Program-made: the position numbers and the translations under genes
Assembly (NCBI RefSeq): GCF_014489575.1
Contig: NZ_CP060789.1
Location: forward strand, 3,286,001 to 3,350,000
Source: Tessaracoccus defluvii
GTDB lineage: Bacteria > Actinomycetota > Actinomycetes > Propionibacteriales > Propionibacteriaceae
DNA: 64,000 bases
Direction: 5' to 3'
Part shown: in pieces, positions 1-8,318 of the stretch
How positions within the stretch are numbered: position 1 is the first letter of the stretch
How the letters are laid out: each line of letters begins with the position of its first letter
The notes under the pieces: generated by a model
Database searches by the model: none
What the model was told of the DNA's origin: nothing
Seen by the model: the letters and a program-made list of their open reading frames with translations, nothing else

Positions 1-126
1 GAGCAGCCGGGACCCGGCATGCCCGAAGGGTTCGTCCAGCGTCTGCCCCTCGCCGACGCCGAAGCCGTCCAGGGAGACGGAGAAGTTGTGGACGCGGACC
101 AGGGATCCGCCGTCGGTCGAGGTCAT
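1..126 (-). CDS. Dihydrofolate reductase family protein (RibD C-terminal type), partial
   Basis: The first 42 codons of a gene that runs off the left edge. The product begins MTSTDGGSLVRVHNFSVSLD and continues with GFG..GEG..LDEPFGHAG, the usual N-terminus of actinobacterial dihydrofolate-reductase-like proteins with a RibD C-terminal fold, which are NADPH-dependent reductases of unknown substrate. The start is supported by an AAGGAGG ribosome binding site 4-5 bases upstream. Only the N-terminal strand and first loop are visible, so activity cannot be judged. Confidence 0.8.
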   Translation of the reverse strand, partial: MTSTDGGSLVRVHNFSVSLDGFGVGEGQTLDEPFGHAGSRLL

Positions 127-224
127 GGGTGCCTCCTTGCTCGATGGGCCCACTCAAACACCGACGGACCCCCGTCACGGGCGTTCGCGGCAATCGGTCC
201 GGCTCCCCGCCCTAGGCTGGGGAC

Positions 225-677
225 ATGACTCTGCCGACCATCCCCGCCGCCGAGCTGCGTCCCCTCGTCGACGCCCTGCGCGCGGTGGCCTGGCCCCTCG
301 ACCGCGCCGGAGCCAGGGCCCTGGCGGCCGCGCTCGGCTGGGGAGAGCTGGCCGGCACGCGCGACGAGACCACCTTCCTCACAGGCCTGGACTTCCCGCA
401 GCCGCTCGCCAAGATCCGGCATGCGAACGCCTGGGACTACGTGGTGGTCAACGTGTCGGCCTCCTCCGCTGAGGACGCGCCCGCCGTCGACGCGGCCTTC
501 GAGGCGCTCGCCGAGGCCATGGCCGCTCTGCTGGGAGAGGCGGACGGCGCCGTCGACGATCCCGCGGAGCGGTGGTGGAGGCTGCCGTCCGGAGGGTCGC
601 TCGACCTGCAGCACCTCGAGTCGGTCGTCGTCCTGCGGCTCAGCTCGCCGCAGCGCGCCGCCGGCCGCGACGCCTGA
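225..677 (+). CDS. Hypothetical protein, 150 aa (DUF6301-like?)
   Basis: A small acidic, soluble protein with no signal peptide or membrane segment. It reads as mixed alpha/beta with a central strand (DYVVVNVSAS) and a C-terminal strand pair. The layout resembles small actinobacterial proteins of the DUF6301 kind, but this is recognition from general pattern only. It is transcribed away from the reductase at the left edge and meets the ferritin-like gene head-on 3 bases after its stop. No function is proposed. Confidence 0.6.
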   Translation: MTLPTIPAAELRPLVDALRAVAWPLDRAGARALAAALGWGELAGTRDETTFLTGLDFPQPLAKIRHANAWDYVVVNVSASSAEDAPAVDAAFEALAEAMAALLGEADGAVDDPAERWWRLPSGGSLDLQHLESVVVLRLSSPQRAAGRDA

Positions 678-680
678 CGG

Positions 681-1469
681 CTAGATCGCGATCCCGAGCT
701 TCTCGAACGCTGGCCGGAAGATCGGCGCGTCCTCCATGCCCGGGAACCGTGCGACCCGCTGGTCGAGCTTGTCCAGTTCGTCGCCCTGCCCCGTGAACAG
801 GTGGCCCATCACGTGCAGGATCTCGGCGTCGTCCATCACCCCGGAGCCGACCGGCTTCCAGAGGTTGGTCATCACCCAGCGCACCAGTGTGCGGGCCCGC
901 TCGGACTCTTCGAGCTTCTCCCTGGCCTGCGTCGTGTAGAACGCGACGTGGCGGGTCTCCTGCTTGGCGATGCGCTCCAGCAGCGGTGACAGCGCAGGGT
1001 GGTCCAGCAGTGAGGCCAGCCTGCGGTAGGCGGCGACGGCGGACAGTTCGTTGGCCGCGCCCCAGGTCATGTGGACCGCGATGAAGTCGTCGCCCACCAG
1101 GTTCGAGCCCATCGCCTGCTTCGCCGTCCCGAGGGCGAGCTGCCAGCCCAGCTTGATCCGCTTCGCCTTCAGCTCGTCGTAGTCGACGATGATCCCGTGC
1201 CTGGCCAGGACGGCCGACAGCGCCTCGCCGTGCCAGAACTCCTCCCGGTTCCACGTCGTCATGAAGCCGCGAGCCTCGTCCTTGCGGTGCGAGCGGGTCA
1301 CCAGCAGGTCCCGCAGGTAGCAGGACGTGTGGTACTCGATGTCGCACATGTAGCGCAGCGAGCGCAGCGTGTCGGCGTCGAGGGGCTGATCCTCGAAGGT
1401 GTCGAAGTCCAGATCCTCCCAGCGGACCCGGTCGGAGGTCTCCGCGAACTTCTCAAGCTCGAATGCCAT
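681..1469 (-). CDS. Ferritin-like diiron protein (acyl-ACP desaturase-like)
   Basis: A 262-aa all-helical protein with the ligand pattern of the ferritin-like diiron superfamily: E45 in DIEYHTS, E77-x-x-H80 in EEFWHGE, E141 in ANELSA and E171-x-x-H174 in QETRHVAFY. The two ExxH motifs on separate helices are those of stearoyl-ACP desaturase-like enzymes, which use O2 at a diiron centre to oxidise acyl chains. The substrate cannot be told from sequence. The gene overlaps the 3' end of its upstream neighbour by 17 bp, so the two are co-transcribed. The neighbour is a paralog that has lost the histidines, suggesting a catalytic/non-catalytic pair. Confidence 0.8.
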   Translation of the reverse strand: MAFELEKFAETSDRVRWEDLDFDTFEDQPLDADTLRSLRYMCDIEYHTSCYLRDLLVTRSHRKDEARGFMTTWNREEFWHGEALSAVLARHGIIVDYDELKAKRIKLGWQLALGTAKQAMGSNLVGDDFIAVHMTWGAANELSAVAAYRRLASLLDHPALSPLLERIAKQETRHVAFYTTQAREKLEESERARTLVRWVMTNLWKPVGSGVMDDAEILHVMGHLFTGQGDELDKLDQRVARFPGMEDAPIFRPAFEKLGIAI

Positions 1470-2361
1470 GACGATCCTTCCGCGCGAGGAGGCCGGGGGA
1501 GGGGGAGGCGGCGCCCCGGAAACCCGTGGGGCGCTCAGCCAGCAGGCGGCGGAGACCGTCGTCGGCGGATGCGAGGCGGGCTCGGTCGCCCTCGGTGCGG
1601 AAGATCGAGGCCATCGCCCTGGGCTCGTCCGGGTCGGCGACGCCGACGATCCGCAACGGCTTCCAGCCTGAATGCAGCGCCAGCTTCGCCATCCGCGCCT
1701 CCTGCGGCGAACGGGTGATGCGGGCCGAGGCCTCCATGGAGAAGAAGCGGATCATCTCGTCGCGGCGTTCGATGATCGTCGAGACCACGCGGGCCGCCTC
1801 GCCGTCGAGGCGGGGGAGCAGGACCCGGTAGGCGGCCTGCAGGGACGACTCTTGGATCGCCAGCCTGGCCATGTGCCCGGCAGTGACCGATTCGCCGACA
1901 ATGGACGTCCAGATCGGGGCGACCAGCGGCAATCCCCGCTCGACGTAGGCGTCGCGCAGGCGGGCGCGCAGCGTGTGACGGCCCAGCGGCTCGGGCAGCG
2001 GGCTGCCGTCGGCGACCAGGAGGTCGCGGACGGCGTAGCTCAGCCACAGCCGCTCGTAGGCCCAGGTGGCGACGAAGGCCGTGACCCTGGCCTCGTTCCC
2101 GGTCCAGGTGGCGAGGAAGGCGCGGGCCTCGGAGATCGCGGCGCTGTCGAGGCGCCAGAGGAACGCGAGGTCGTCGCGCTCGGCCGCCGCGAGCGGACCG
2201 ACGGCGGCGCCGTCGACGGTGATGCGGCCGCGGGCGTTTCGGTTGTAGGCGTCGACGTCGAAGTCGGTCAGGAGGGTGAGCGGGCGTCCCGCGATCGAAT
2301 GCTGGCGCCCCTGCACATAGCCGGGTGGGTGGGGGGTCGTCCGCACGGTGGAACTGGCCAC
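1453..2361 (-). CDS. Degenerate ferritin-like paralog without diiron histidines
   Basis: A 302-aa helical protein aligning with the downstream diiron protein over its core (ATWTGNEARVTAF against TTWNREEFWHGE; ERRDEMIRFF against KQETRHVAFY). Both ligand histidines are replaced, by V and R, so a normal diiron site is unlikely. GTG at 2361 is chosen as start because GGAGG lies 5 bases upstream; an ATG at 2406 in frame lacks a good ribosome site. It ends in the start of the catalytic gene, so it probably leads a two-gene operon. A structural or regulatory partner subunit is the simplest inference. Confidence 0.65.
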   Translation of the reverse strand: MASSTVRTTPHPPGYVQGRQHSIAGRPLTLLTDFDVDAYNRNARGRITVDGAAVGPLAAAERDDLAFLWRLDSAAISEARAFLATWTGNEARVTAFVATWAYERLWLSYAVRDLLVADGSPLPEPLGRHTLRARLRDAYVERGLPLVAPIWTSIVGESVTAGHMARLAIQESSLQAAYRVLLPRLDGEAARVVSTIIERRDEMIRFFSMEASARITRSPQEARMAKLALHSGWKPLRIVGVADPDEPRAMASIFRTEGDRARLASADDGLRRLLAERPTGFRGAASPSPGLLARKDRHGIRA

Positions 2362-2629
2362 GTCATCCTCCAAGTCGTGTGCCAACAAGATACCGCTCAG
2401 AGGCAAGCCCAGGGTTCCTCCGGCGCCGTTCTGGGCAGCCCGGCCCGGTGTACCGATTCGGGGATTGTTGCCCGCTCAACTACCATGGACTCCGATGCTC
2501 CGCTCAGTCTTGCGACGGACATCCGGTGACGCGGCCCGCTCCAGGGCCGCCAGGCCCGCGCCACACGGCCCCCTATGGGTCGGCTTCCAAGCTGGTGCGC
2601 TGCGCAAGACACCGATTCGAAGGAACCCC

Positions 2630-4095
2630 TTGTCTTCAGACTTCGCGCGCCTCGGCGTGCCCACTTCCCTGATCGCCGCCCTTGAAGCGCGCGGCATCAC
2701 CATCCCCACCCCGATCCAGGCGGCCACGCTGCCCGACTCGCTGGCCGGACGTGACGTCCTCGGCCGCGGGCGCACCGGGTCGGGGAAGTCGTTCGCGTTC
2801 CTGCTCCCCGTGGTGGCCCGGCTCACCGATGGCCGCCCCGCTGCACCCAAGCGTCCCCGCGCGCTGATCCTCGCCCCCACCCGCGAGCTCGCCTCCCAGC
2901 TCGAGGAGTCCCTCGTCCCGCTGGCCAAGGTCGCCGGGCTCAGCTACCTCACCGTCTTCGGTGGGGTCAACCAGAACCCCCAGGTCCGGGCCATGGCCAA
3001 GGGCGTCGACGTGTTGATCGCGTGCCCCGGCCGACTGCTCGATCTGATGGGCCAGGGCGCCATCGACCTGAGTGCCGTCACGATCACCGTCATCGACGAG
3101 GCCGACCACATGGCCGACATGGGCTTCCTGCCCATGGTCCGCCGCATCCTCGACAAGACCCCGGCCAAGGGGCAGCGGATGCTGTTCTCCGCCACGCTCG
3201 ACCAGGGCGTCGGCGTCCTCGTGAAGGCGTACCTGCACGAGCCGGTGACCCACGAGGCCGACTCGGCCCAGTCGCCGATCAAGCAGATGGACCACCACGT
3301 GATCCGGGTCGAGAAGGCCGACCGCGTGGGCATCCTGGCCGATCTGGCCGCCGCCCCCGGCAAGACCATCGTCTTCACCCGCACCAAGCACGGCGCCAAG
3401 AAGCTCGCCAAGCAGCTGCTGCAGCTGGGCGTGCCGGCGGTCGACCTGCACGGCAACCTGGCCCAGAACGCCCGCACCAGGAACCTCGAGGCCTTCCACT
3501 CCGGGGCGGTCAGCACCCTGGTGGCCACCGACATCGCGGCCCGCGGCATCCATGTCGACGACGTCGAGCTGGTCGTCCACGCCGACCCGCCCGCCGAGCA
3601 CAAGGCCTACCTGCACCGCTCCGGCCGGACGGCGCGCGCGGGCAAGGCGGGCACCGTGCTGACGCTGGTGACCCCTGATCAGACCAGCGAGGTCCGCTCG
3701 CTCATGCGCGCGGCGAAGATCAACCCGACCGTCGCGGCGGCCAGGGCCGGCGACGCGCTCCTGACCGAGCTCGCTCCGGGGGCGCGGACCTTCCTGTCGC
3801 CCGAGGAGGCGCAGGCCGCCGCGTACCCGAACAAGCCGACCGACCAGCCGGCCCAGCAGCCGCGCCAGGGCGGCGGATCCCGTCGGCGCGGTCGTCCCAG
3901 CGAGTCAGGCGGCTCCGGTCGCCCGAACCATGGCGACGGGCCGCAGCAGCCGCGGGCGGGTCGCTCCGGCGGCCGCTCGGGTGGTGGTGGCCGCTCCGGT
4001 GGCGGTCGCGCCGCGGGGGCCGTGGCTCGGCGTCTCCGGCCGGCAGCACCGGCGGTGCGGCGGCGTTCAGCTCGCAGCGGCGCCGCGGCCGCTGA
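2630..4095 (+). CDS. DEAD/DEAH-box RNA helicase (frame interrupted near the C-terminus)
   Basis: An ATP-dependent RNA helicase with the standard core: Q motif near the start (FARLGVPTSL...TPIQ), motif I GRGRTGSGKS, Ia PTRELASQL, motif II as DEAD (VIDEADHMADMG), motif III SAT, motif V TDIAARGIH and motif VI HRSGRTARAG, followed by a basic Gly/Arg/Ser-rich RNA-binding tail. The TTG at 2630 has GAAGGAA 5-6 bases upstream and starts at the conserved SDFARLG; an ORF extension back to 2348 has no ribosome site. At 4015-4019 a run of five Gs shifts the frame. One more G gives a normal tail ending AAFSSQRRRGR and a TGA at 4093-4095, just clear of the facing TetR gene. Unshifted, the frame would run to 4225 inside that gene. 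Confidence 0.85.
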
Positions 4096-4097
4096 GT

Positions 4098-4730
4098 TCA
4101 GGCCAGGGGGCTGGGGCCGGGGTTCAGCACCGCCGCGACGATCGCGTCGATGGCGAACCCCGTGGCCTCGGCCAGGTCGACCTCAGCCGGGGCGAGGAGC
4201 CACTGGACCTGCAGGCCGTCCATGACGGCGAGGATGGCGGCCGAGCCGTGTGCGATCGGGCCGGGATCGGTGATCCCGCGCTCGGCGCACACCAGCGCGA
4301 AGGCGTCGACGAGCTGGCCCCGCAGGATCTGGTAGCGCTCGATGAAGAACTGCTGGGCGGGGTGGCTGTCCGTGACGGACTCTCCGGACAGCACAGTGAA
4401 GGCCTGCACGATGCCGGCCCGCTTCGAGTTGGCGAGCGCGGTGCGGACGAGGTGGCGGAAGAGGTCGATCCCGTCGGGGATGTGCTTGCCCTCGAGGTGC
4501 TCGACGTCGGTCTGGTCGCGGTAGACCAGCACGTCGAGGAGCAGCTGCTCCTTCGATCCGAAGTGGTGGAGGATGCCGGCGTGGGTCATCCCGACCTGGT
4601 CGGCGATGTCCTGCAGCGTGCCGTTGACGTAACCGCGGCTGCCGAACACATCGGTCGCGGCACGGAGGATCTCCGTCCGCTTCATCAGCGTCGCGGGGCG
4701 CGTCCCCGTCTTCTTCCGTTCGCTCGCCAT
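4098..4730 (-). CDS. TetR-family regulator of the sugar uptake operon
   Basis: A 210-aa repressor-type protein with a TetR HTH at residues 38-60 (TLQDIADQVGMTHAGILHHF) and a helical ligand domain resembling TetR_C domains found beside actinobacterial glycoside operons. It is divergent from the binding-protein gene at 4918. Two palindromes in the 187-bp gap (4794-4820, 4831-4852) are the likely binding sites, so it probably represses both itself and the operon until a sugar or sugar phosphate binds. A paralog with nearly the same recognition helix is encoded at 14011-14628. Confidence 0.85.
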   Translation of the reverse strand: MASERKKTGTRPATLMKRTEILRAATDVFGSRGYVNGTLQDIADQVGMTHAGILHHFGSKEQLLLDVLVYRDQTDVEHLEGKHIPDGIDLFRHLVRTALANSKRAGIVQAFTVLSGESVTDSHPAQQFFIERYQILRGQLVDAFALVCAERGITDPGPIAHGSAAILAVMDGLQVQWLLAPAEVDLAEATGFAIDAIVAAVLNPGPSPLA

Positions 4731-4793
4731 GTCATTGCCTCATTGCTTCCGGATGGCACCTCGTCACCTGTCGGCGGTGAAGAGTCTAGTCAC

Positions 4794-4820
4794 GGTCACA
4801 TTTCGATAACTAATGTGACC
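4794..4820. promoter_or_regulatory. Operator candidate: 9-bp perfect inverted repeat
   Basis: GGTCACATT and AATGTGACC form perfect 9-bp arms around a 9-base A/T-rich spacer (tcgataact), in the divergent region between the TetR gene and the oligosaccharide operon. The size and position suit a TetR-family dimer. The half-sites are everted relative to the CRP consensus, so CRP is not favoured. Confidence 0.6.
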
Positions 4821-4830
4821 CCGGGTTGCG

Positions 4831-4852
4831 TCTTACTTACCCGCCAGTAAGA
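4831..4852. promoter_or_regulatory. Second operator candidate over the operon promoter
   Basis: TCTTACT and AGTAAGA are perfect 7-bp arms with an 8-base spacer. The palindrome starts just after TTGCGT (4826-4831, a possible -35) and ends just before the A/T-rich gaatac stretch, a possible -10. A repressor bound here would block the promoter of the gene at 4918. Confidence 0.55.
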
Positions 4853-4917
4853 ATACTACCAACACAGCAACGTGTACCACCGGTGGCAGCGCCAGCCGCC
4901 GAGACCAAGGAGTAGCA

Positions 4918-6600
4918 ATGAAGCTCAAGCCCACGATCGCCGTCGCCGCGGTAGCGGCGCTCTTCCTCGCCGGGTGTGCCACAGGCGACCAGCCCGGCAC
5001 CGACCCCACGTCCGGTTCGTCGCAGACCGCGGGCGGCAAGCCCGGCGCGGCGCTCACCGTCGCCAAGCCCGACGGTGCCATCACCACCGAGTCGCACAAC
5101 CCGTACCTGGGTGACTCCTCCGCCTCGAAGTACGCCTACCGCATGCTCATCTTCGAACCCCTCGCCATGGTCAACCCCACCGGTGACCTCGGCACCACCC
5201 CCTGGCTCGCCGAGTCGGTCGAGTGGAACGACGACTACACGGAGCTCACCGTCGTGCCCCGCAAGGACGTCAAGTGGAGCGACGGCAAGGACTTCACCGC
5301 CGACGACATCGTCTTCAGCTTCGACATGATCCTCAACGGCAAGCTGAACGACACCGGCGCCCTGAACTACACCGGCGCCACCGTCGACGGCGACAAGATC
5401 ACGCTGAAGTTCGCCAACTCCAAGTACACCGCCCAGGCGCGCGTTCTGCACCACCCGATCGTGCCGAAGCACATCTGGGAGAACATCGCCGACCCGAACA
5501 CCGACCCGCTGACCGGCGAGGGCATGGTCGTCGGCACCGGCCCGTACGTCCTGTCGAACTGGTCCACCGAGTCCGTCACCCTGACGGCCAACCCGACCTA
5601 CTGGGGCGGCGACCTGGTCGTTCCCGAGATGCACTACGTCTCCTACGGCGACAACGCGGCCCTCACGACCGCGCTGGTCTCCGGCGAGGCCGACTGGGCG
5701 CAGGCCTTCCTGCCGCAGATCGAGGCCAGCTTCCTGGCCGCCGACGAGCACAACCAGTTCCTCGTCTCCCCGACGGCGGGCGCCGCCACCCTGTTCATGA
5801 ACCTGCAGACCAAGCCGTTCAACAACAAGGCACTCCGCGAGGCGCTGGCGTGGACGATCGACCGCCAGGCCTACGTCGACATCGCCCGTGAGGGTGCGTC
5901 GGAGGCCGTCTGGAGCGTCACGGGCCTCGGCGACCTGCTCAGCTCCGAGATCCTCCCCGAGTACGCCGACCAGAAGTACTCCGTCGATCTCGATAAGGCG
6001 AAGAAGATCCTCACCGACGCCGGCTACACCTGGAAGGACGAGAAGCTCATCGATCCCGACGGCGAAGCCGTCTCGTTCTCCATCTCCGTTCCCGCCGGCT
6101 GGAGCGACTGGAACACCGAGCAGGCACTGATCGCCGAGGAGCTCAACAAGGGCCTCGGCATCGAGGTCAAGGTGGACCAGCCCGACTGGGGTGGCTGGGA
6201 CGCCGCCCGCCAGGAGGGCACCTTCCAGGCGATCATCCACTGGCTCGAGGACACCGGCAACGCGTACGGCATGTACACCTCGACGATGGATCCGAAGTGG
6301 ATCGTCGACGACAAGGCCCAGTACAACTTCGGCCGCTTCGACGACCCGGCTGTCACCGAGGCGCTGAACACCTACGCCAACGCCTCCAGCGACGAGCAGC
6401 GCACCGAGGCCCTCGCCGTCATCCAGAAGTCGTTCGTGGAGAACGTGCCGGTCATCCCGCTCGGCGCGCACCCGCTCCTCGGCGAGTTCAACACGCGCAA
6501 CTACGTCGGCTGGCCGTCCGAGGAGGACCCCTACGCCTCGGGTGATCCGACGCAGCCCGCGATCGCGATGATCCTGACCAAGCTGAAGCCCGCCAGCTAG
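4918..6600 (+). CDS. ABC transporter substrate-binding lipoprotein (SBP_bac_5 type)
   Basis: A 560-aa exported binding protein of the peptide/oligosaccharide class (family 5). The signal peptide ends in the lipobox LAGC with C20 as the lipidated residue, followed by a Ser/Thr/Gly-rich linker. Family features include DGKDFTADDIVFSF and the long two-lobed body. In actinobacteria this class often carries beta-glucosides, cellobiose or xylo-oligosaccharides as well as peptides. Here the linked GH3 gene points to an oligosaccharide. AAGGAG lies 6-9 bases before the ATG. The gene is first in the operon, followed by a stable mRNA hairpin that may keep its transcript in excess. Confidence 0.88.
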   Translation: MKLKPTIAVAAVAALFLAGCATGDQPGTDPTSGSSQTAGGKPGAALTVAKPDGAITTESHNPYLGDSSASKYAYRMLIFEPLAMVNPTGDLGTTPWLAESVEWNDDYTELTVVPRKDVKWSDGKDFTADDIVFSFDMILNGKLNDTGALNYTGATVDGDKITLKFANSKYTAQARVLHHPIVPKHIWENIADPNTDPLTGEGMVVGTGPYVLSNWSTESVTLTANPTYWGGDLVVPEMHYVSYGDNAALTTALVSGEADWAQAFLPQIEASFLAADEHNQFLVSPTAGAATLFMNLQTKPFNNKALREALAWTIDRQAYVDIAREGASEAVWSVTGLGDLLSSEILPEYADQKYSVDLDKAKKILTDAGYTWKDEKLIDPDGEAVSFSISVPAGWSDWNTEQALIAEELNKGLGIEVKVDQPDWGGWDAARQEGTFQAIIHWLEDTGNAYGMYTSTMDPKWIVDDKAQYNFGRFDDPAVTEALNTYANASSDEQRTEALAVIQKSFVENVPVIPLGAHPLLGEFNTRNYVGWPSEEDPYASGDPTQPAIAMILTKLKPAS

Positions 6601-6622
6601 TCCCCACACGGATCCGACGCGC

Positions 6623-6655
6623 GGGGGTGGATGCACCTAGCGTGTATCCACCCCC
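6623..6655 (+). promoter_or_regulatory. Strong intra-operon mRNA hairpin
   Basis: A 14-bp stem with one G-U pair (GGGGGTGGATGCAC against GTGTATCCACCCCC) and a 5-base loop lies between the binding-protein gene and the ATPase gene. There is no U tract after it, so it is more likely to protect the 3' end of the lipoprotein mRNA or act as partial attenuator than to be a full terminator. It also makes the ATG at 6631, which lies inside the stem, an unlikely start for the ATPase. Confidence 0.65.
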
Positions 6656-6687
6656 CGTCGTCTTCCACCGCACGAAAGCGATACCCA

Positions 6688-7515
6688 GTGTTGAGTGATG
6701 CGCTCCTGTCCGTGCAGGACTTCTCCGTCGTCTACGACGTCTCCCCACCCGTCGAGGCCGTCAAGGGCGTCAGCCTCCAGCTGCGCCGCGGCGAGATCCT
6801 CGGCCTCGCCGGCGAAAGCGGCTGCGGCAAGACCACCCTGGCCTACGGCATCCAGCGGCTGCTGAAGCCGCCGGCCGTGATCACCAGCGGCGAGGTTCTG
6901 TTCCACGACGCGTCCGGCGAGGACATCGACGTCAACTCCCTCGACCCCGAGGAGATGCGCCGGTTCCGCTGGGACAAGGTCTCGATGGTCTTCCAAGGCG
7001 CCATGAACGCGCTCAACCCGGTGGTCCAGATCGGCAGGCAACTCGACGACGTCTTCCAGGTCCACCGCCCCGAGATGAGCCGTAGGCAGCGAATCGCCGA
7101 GGTCAAGGAACTGCTCGAGATCGTCAAGGTCGGCGAGCAGCGCATCCGCTCCTACCCGCACGAGCTCTCCGGCGGCATGCGCCAGCGCGTCATGATCGCC
7201 ATGGCGCTCGCGCTGCGCCCGCAGCTGATGGTGATGGACGAACCCACCACCGCGCTCGACGTGCTCGTGCAGCGAGAGATCCTGAAGCAGATCTCCCAGC
7301 TGCGGCACGAGTTCGGCTTCTCCGTCATTTTCATCACGCACGACCTGCCGCTCCTGCTGGAGATCAGCGACAGGATCGCCATCATGAAGGACGGCGAGAT
7401 CGTCGAGCTCGACACCGCCGCACACATCTGGACCAACCCGAGGGACGAGTACACGAAGACGCTGCTGGCTTCGTTCCCGCGCCTCACCGGCGAGAGGGGA
7501 GTGGTGGTCCGATGA
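6688..7515 (+). CDS. ABC transporter ATPase, DppD/OppD type
   Basis: One of two ATPases of the operon (about 275 aa). Walker A GESGCGKTT at residues 42-50, Q-loop VFQGAMNALNP, signature LSGGMRQRV, Walker B LMVMDEPTTALD and switch H in FITHDLP are all intact. The AMNALNPV sequence after the Q-loop is typical of the oligopeptide/oligosaccharide group. The start is taken as GTG 6688 (TTG 6691 is an alternative); the ATG at 6631 sits in a hairpin. Its stop overlaps the start of the next ATPase by 4 bp. The usual C-terminal oligo_HPY extension is short. Confidence 0.85.
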   Translation: MLSDALLSVQDFSVVYDVSPPVEAVKGVSLQLRRGEILGLAGESGCGKTTLAYGIQRLLKPPAVITSGEVLFHDASGEDIDVNSLDPEEMRRFRWDKVSMVFQGAMNALNPVVQIGRQLDDVFQVHRPEMSRRQRIAEVKELLEIVKVGEQRIRSYPHELSGGMRQRVMIAMALALRPQLMVMDEPTTALDVLVQREILKQISQLRHEFGFSVIFITHDLPLLLEISDRIAIMKDGEIVELDTAAHIWTNPRDEYTKTLLASFPRLTGERGVVVR

Positions 7516-8318
7516 GCGCGCTCGAACTCAGGAACGTCACCAAGATCTACAACGTCCGCGGCGCGGGCCAGATCAAGGCCCTCGACGACGTCAGCTTCAC
7601 GCTCGCCTCCGGGCAGACGATCGGGCTGGTCGGCCAGTCCGGCAGCGGCAAGTCGACGATCGCGAAGATCCTCACCCAGCTCGAGCGCGCCACCTCCGGC
7701 GACGTGCTGCTCGACGGCGCCCCCATCCCGCGCGGCGGCAAGGGGCTGCGCGCCTACCGGCAGCAGCTGCGGATGGTGTTCCAGGACCCCTTCGCCTGCC
7801 TCAACCCGTACCACTCGATCCGCTACCACATCGAACGGCCGCTGCGGCTGCACGACGTCGTGCCGAAGGAGCAGACCGAGACGGAGGTCCTGCGCCTCCT
7901 CGAGCGCGTCCGCCTCGATCCCGCCACCGTCATCGACCGCCGCCCCCACGAGCTGTCGGGCGGCCAGCGGCAGCGCGTGGCCATCGCCAGGGCGCTGGCG
8001 TCCCGGCCGAAGCTGCTCGTCGCGGACGAGCCCGTGTCGATGCTGGACGTGTCGATCCGCCTCGGCGTCCTGAACCTGCTCGCCGACCTGCAGCGCGAGG
8101 AGGGCCTCGGCGTCCTGTACATCACCCACGACCTGGCCACGGCCCGCCACTTCAGCGACGAGATCATCGTCCTGAACCAGGGCCGGATCGTCGAACACGG
8201 CCCCGCCGACGACGTCATCCTCAACCCCCAGGACCCCTACACCCGCGAGCTGCGGGCGGCCTCGCCCGACCCGGAGAAGCACTTCGCCGACCTTGCCAGC
8301 AACGGAGGCCCCCGATGA
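7512..8318 (+). CDS. ABC transporter ATPase, DppF/OppF type
   Basis: The second nucleotide-binding subunit (268 aa), expected to dimerise with the upstream ATPase. Walker A GQSGSGKST is at residues 41-49, Q-loop VFQDPFACLNP, signature LSGGQRQRVA, Walker B LLVADEPVSMLD and the switch histidine in YITHDLA. It starts within an ATGA overlap and ends in another with the permease gene, so translation is coupled along the operon. Confidence 0.87.
   Translation: MSALELRNVTKIYNVRGAGQIKALDDVSFTLASGQTIGLVGQSGSGKSTIAKILTQLERATSGDVLLDGAPIPRGGKGLRAYRQQLRMVFQDPFACLNPYHSIRYHIERPLRLHDVVPKEQTETEVLRLLERVRLDPATVIDRRPHELSGGQRQRVAIARALASRPKLLVADEPVSMLDVSIRLGVLNLLADLQREEGLGVLYITHDLATARHFSDEIIVLNQGRIVEHGPADDVILNPQDPYTRELRAASPDPEKHFADLASNGGPR

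Noticed and set aside
2348-2629. Helicase N-terminal extension of 94 codons
   Set aside because: It has no ribosome site and no family similarity, and it overlaps the start of the divergent ferritin-like gene; the TTG at 2630 has a good site and starts at the conserved motif.
4794-4820. CRP-like site
   Set aside because: The TCACA and TGTGA halves face the opposite way to a CRP site and the spacing is wrong; a TetR-type operator is simpler.
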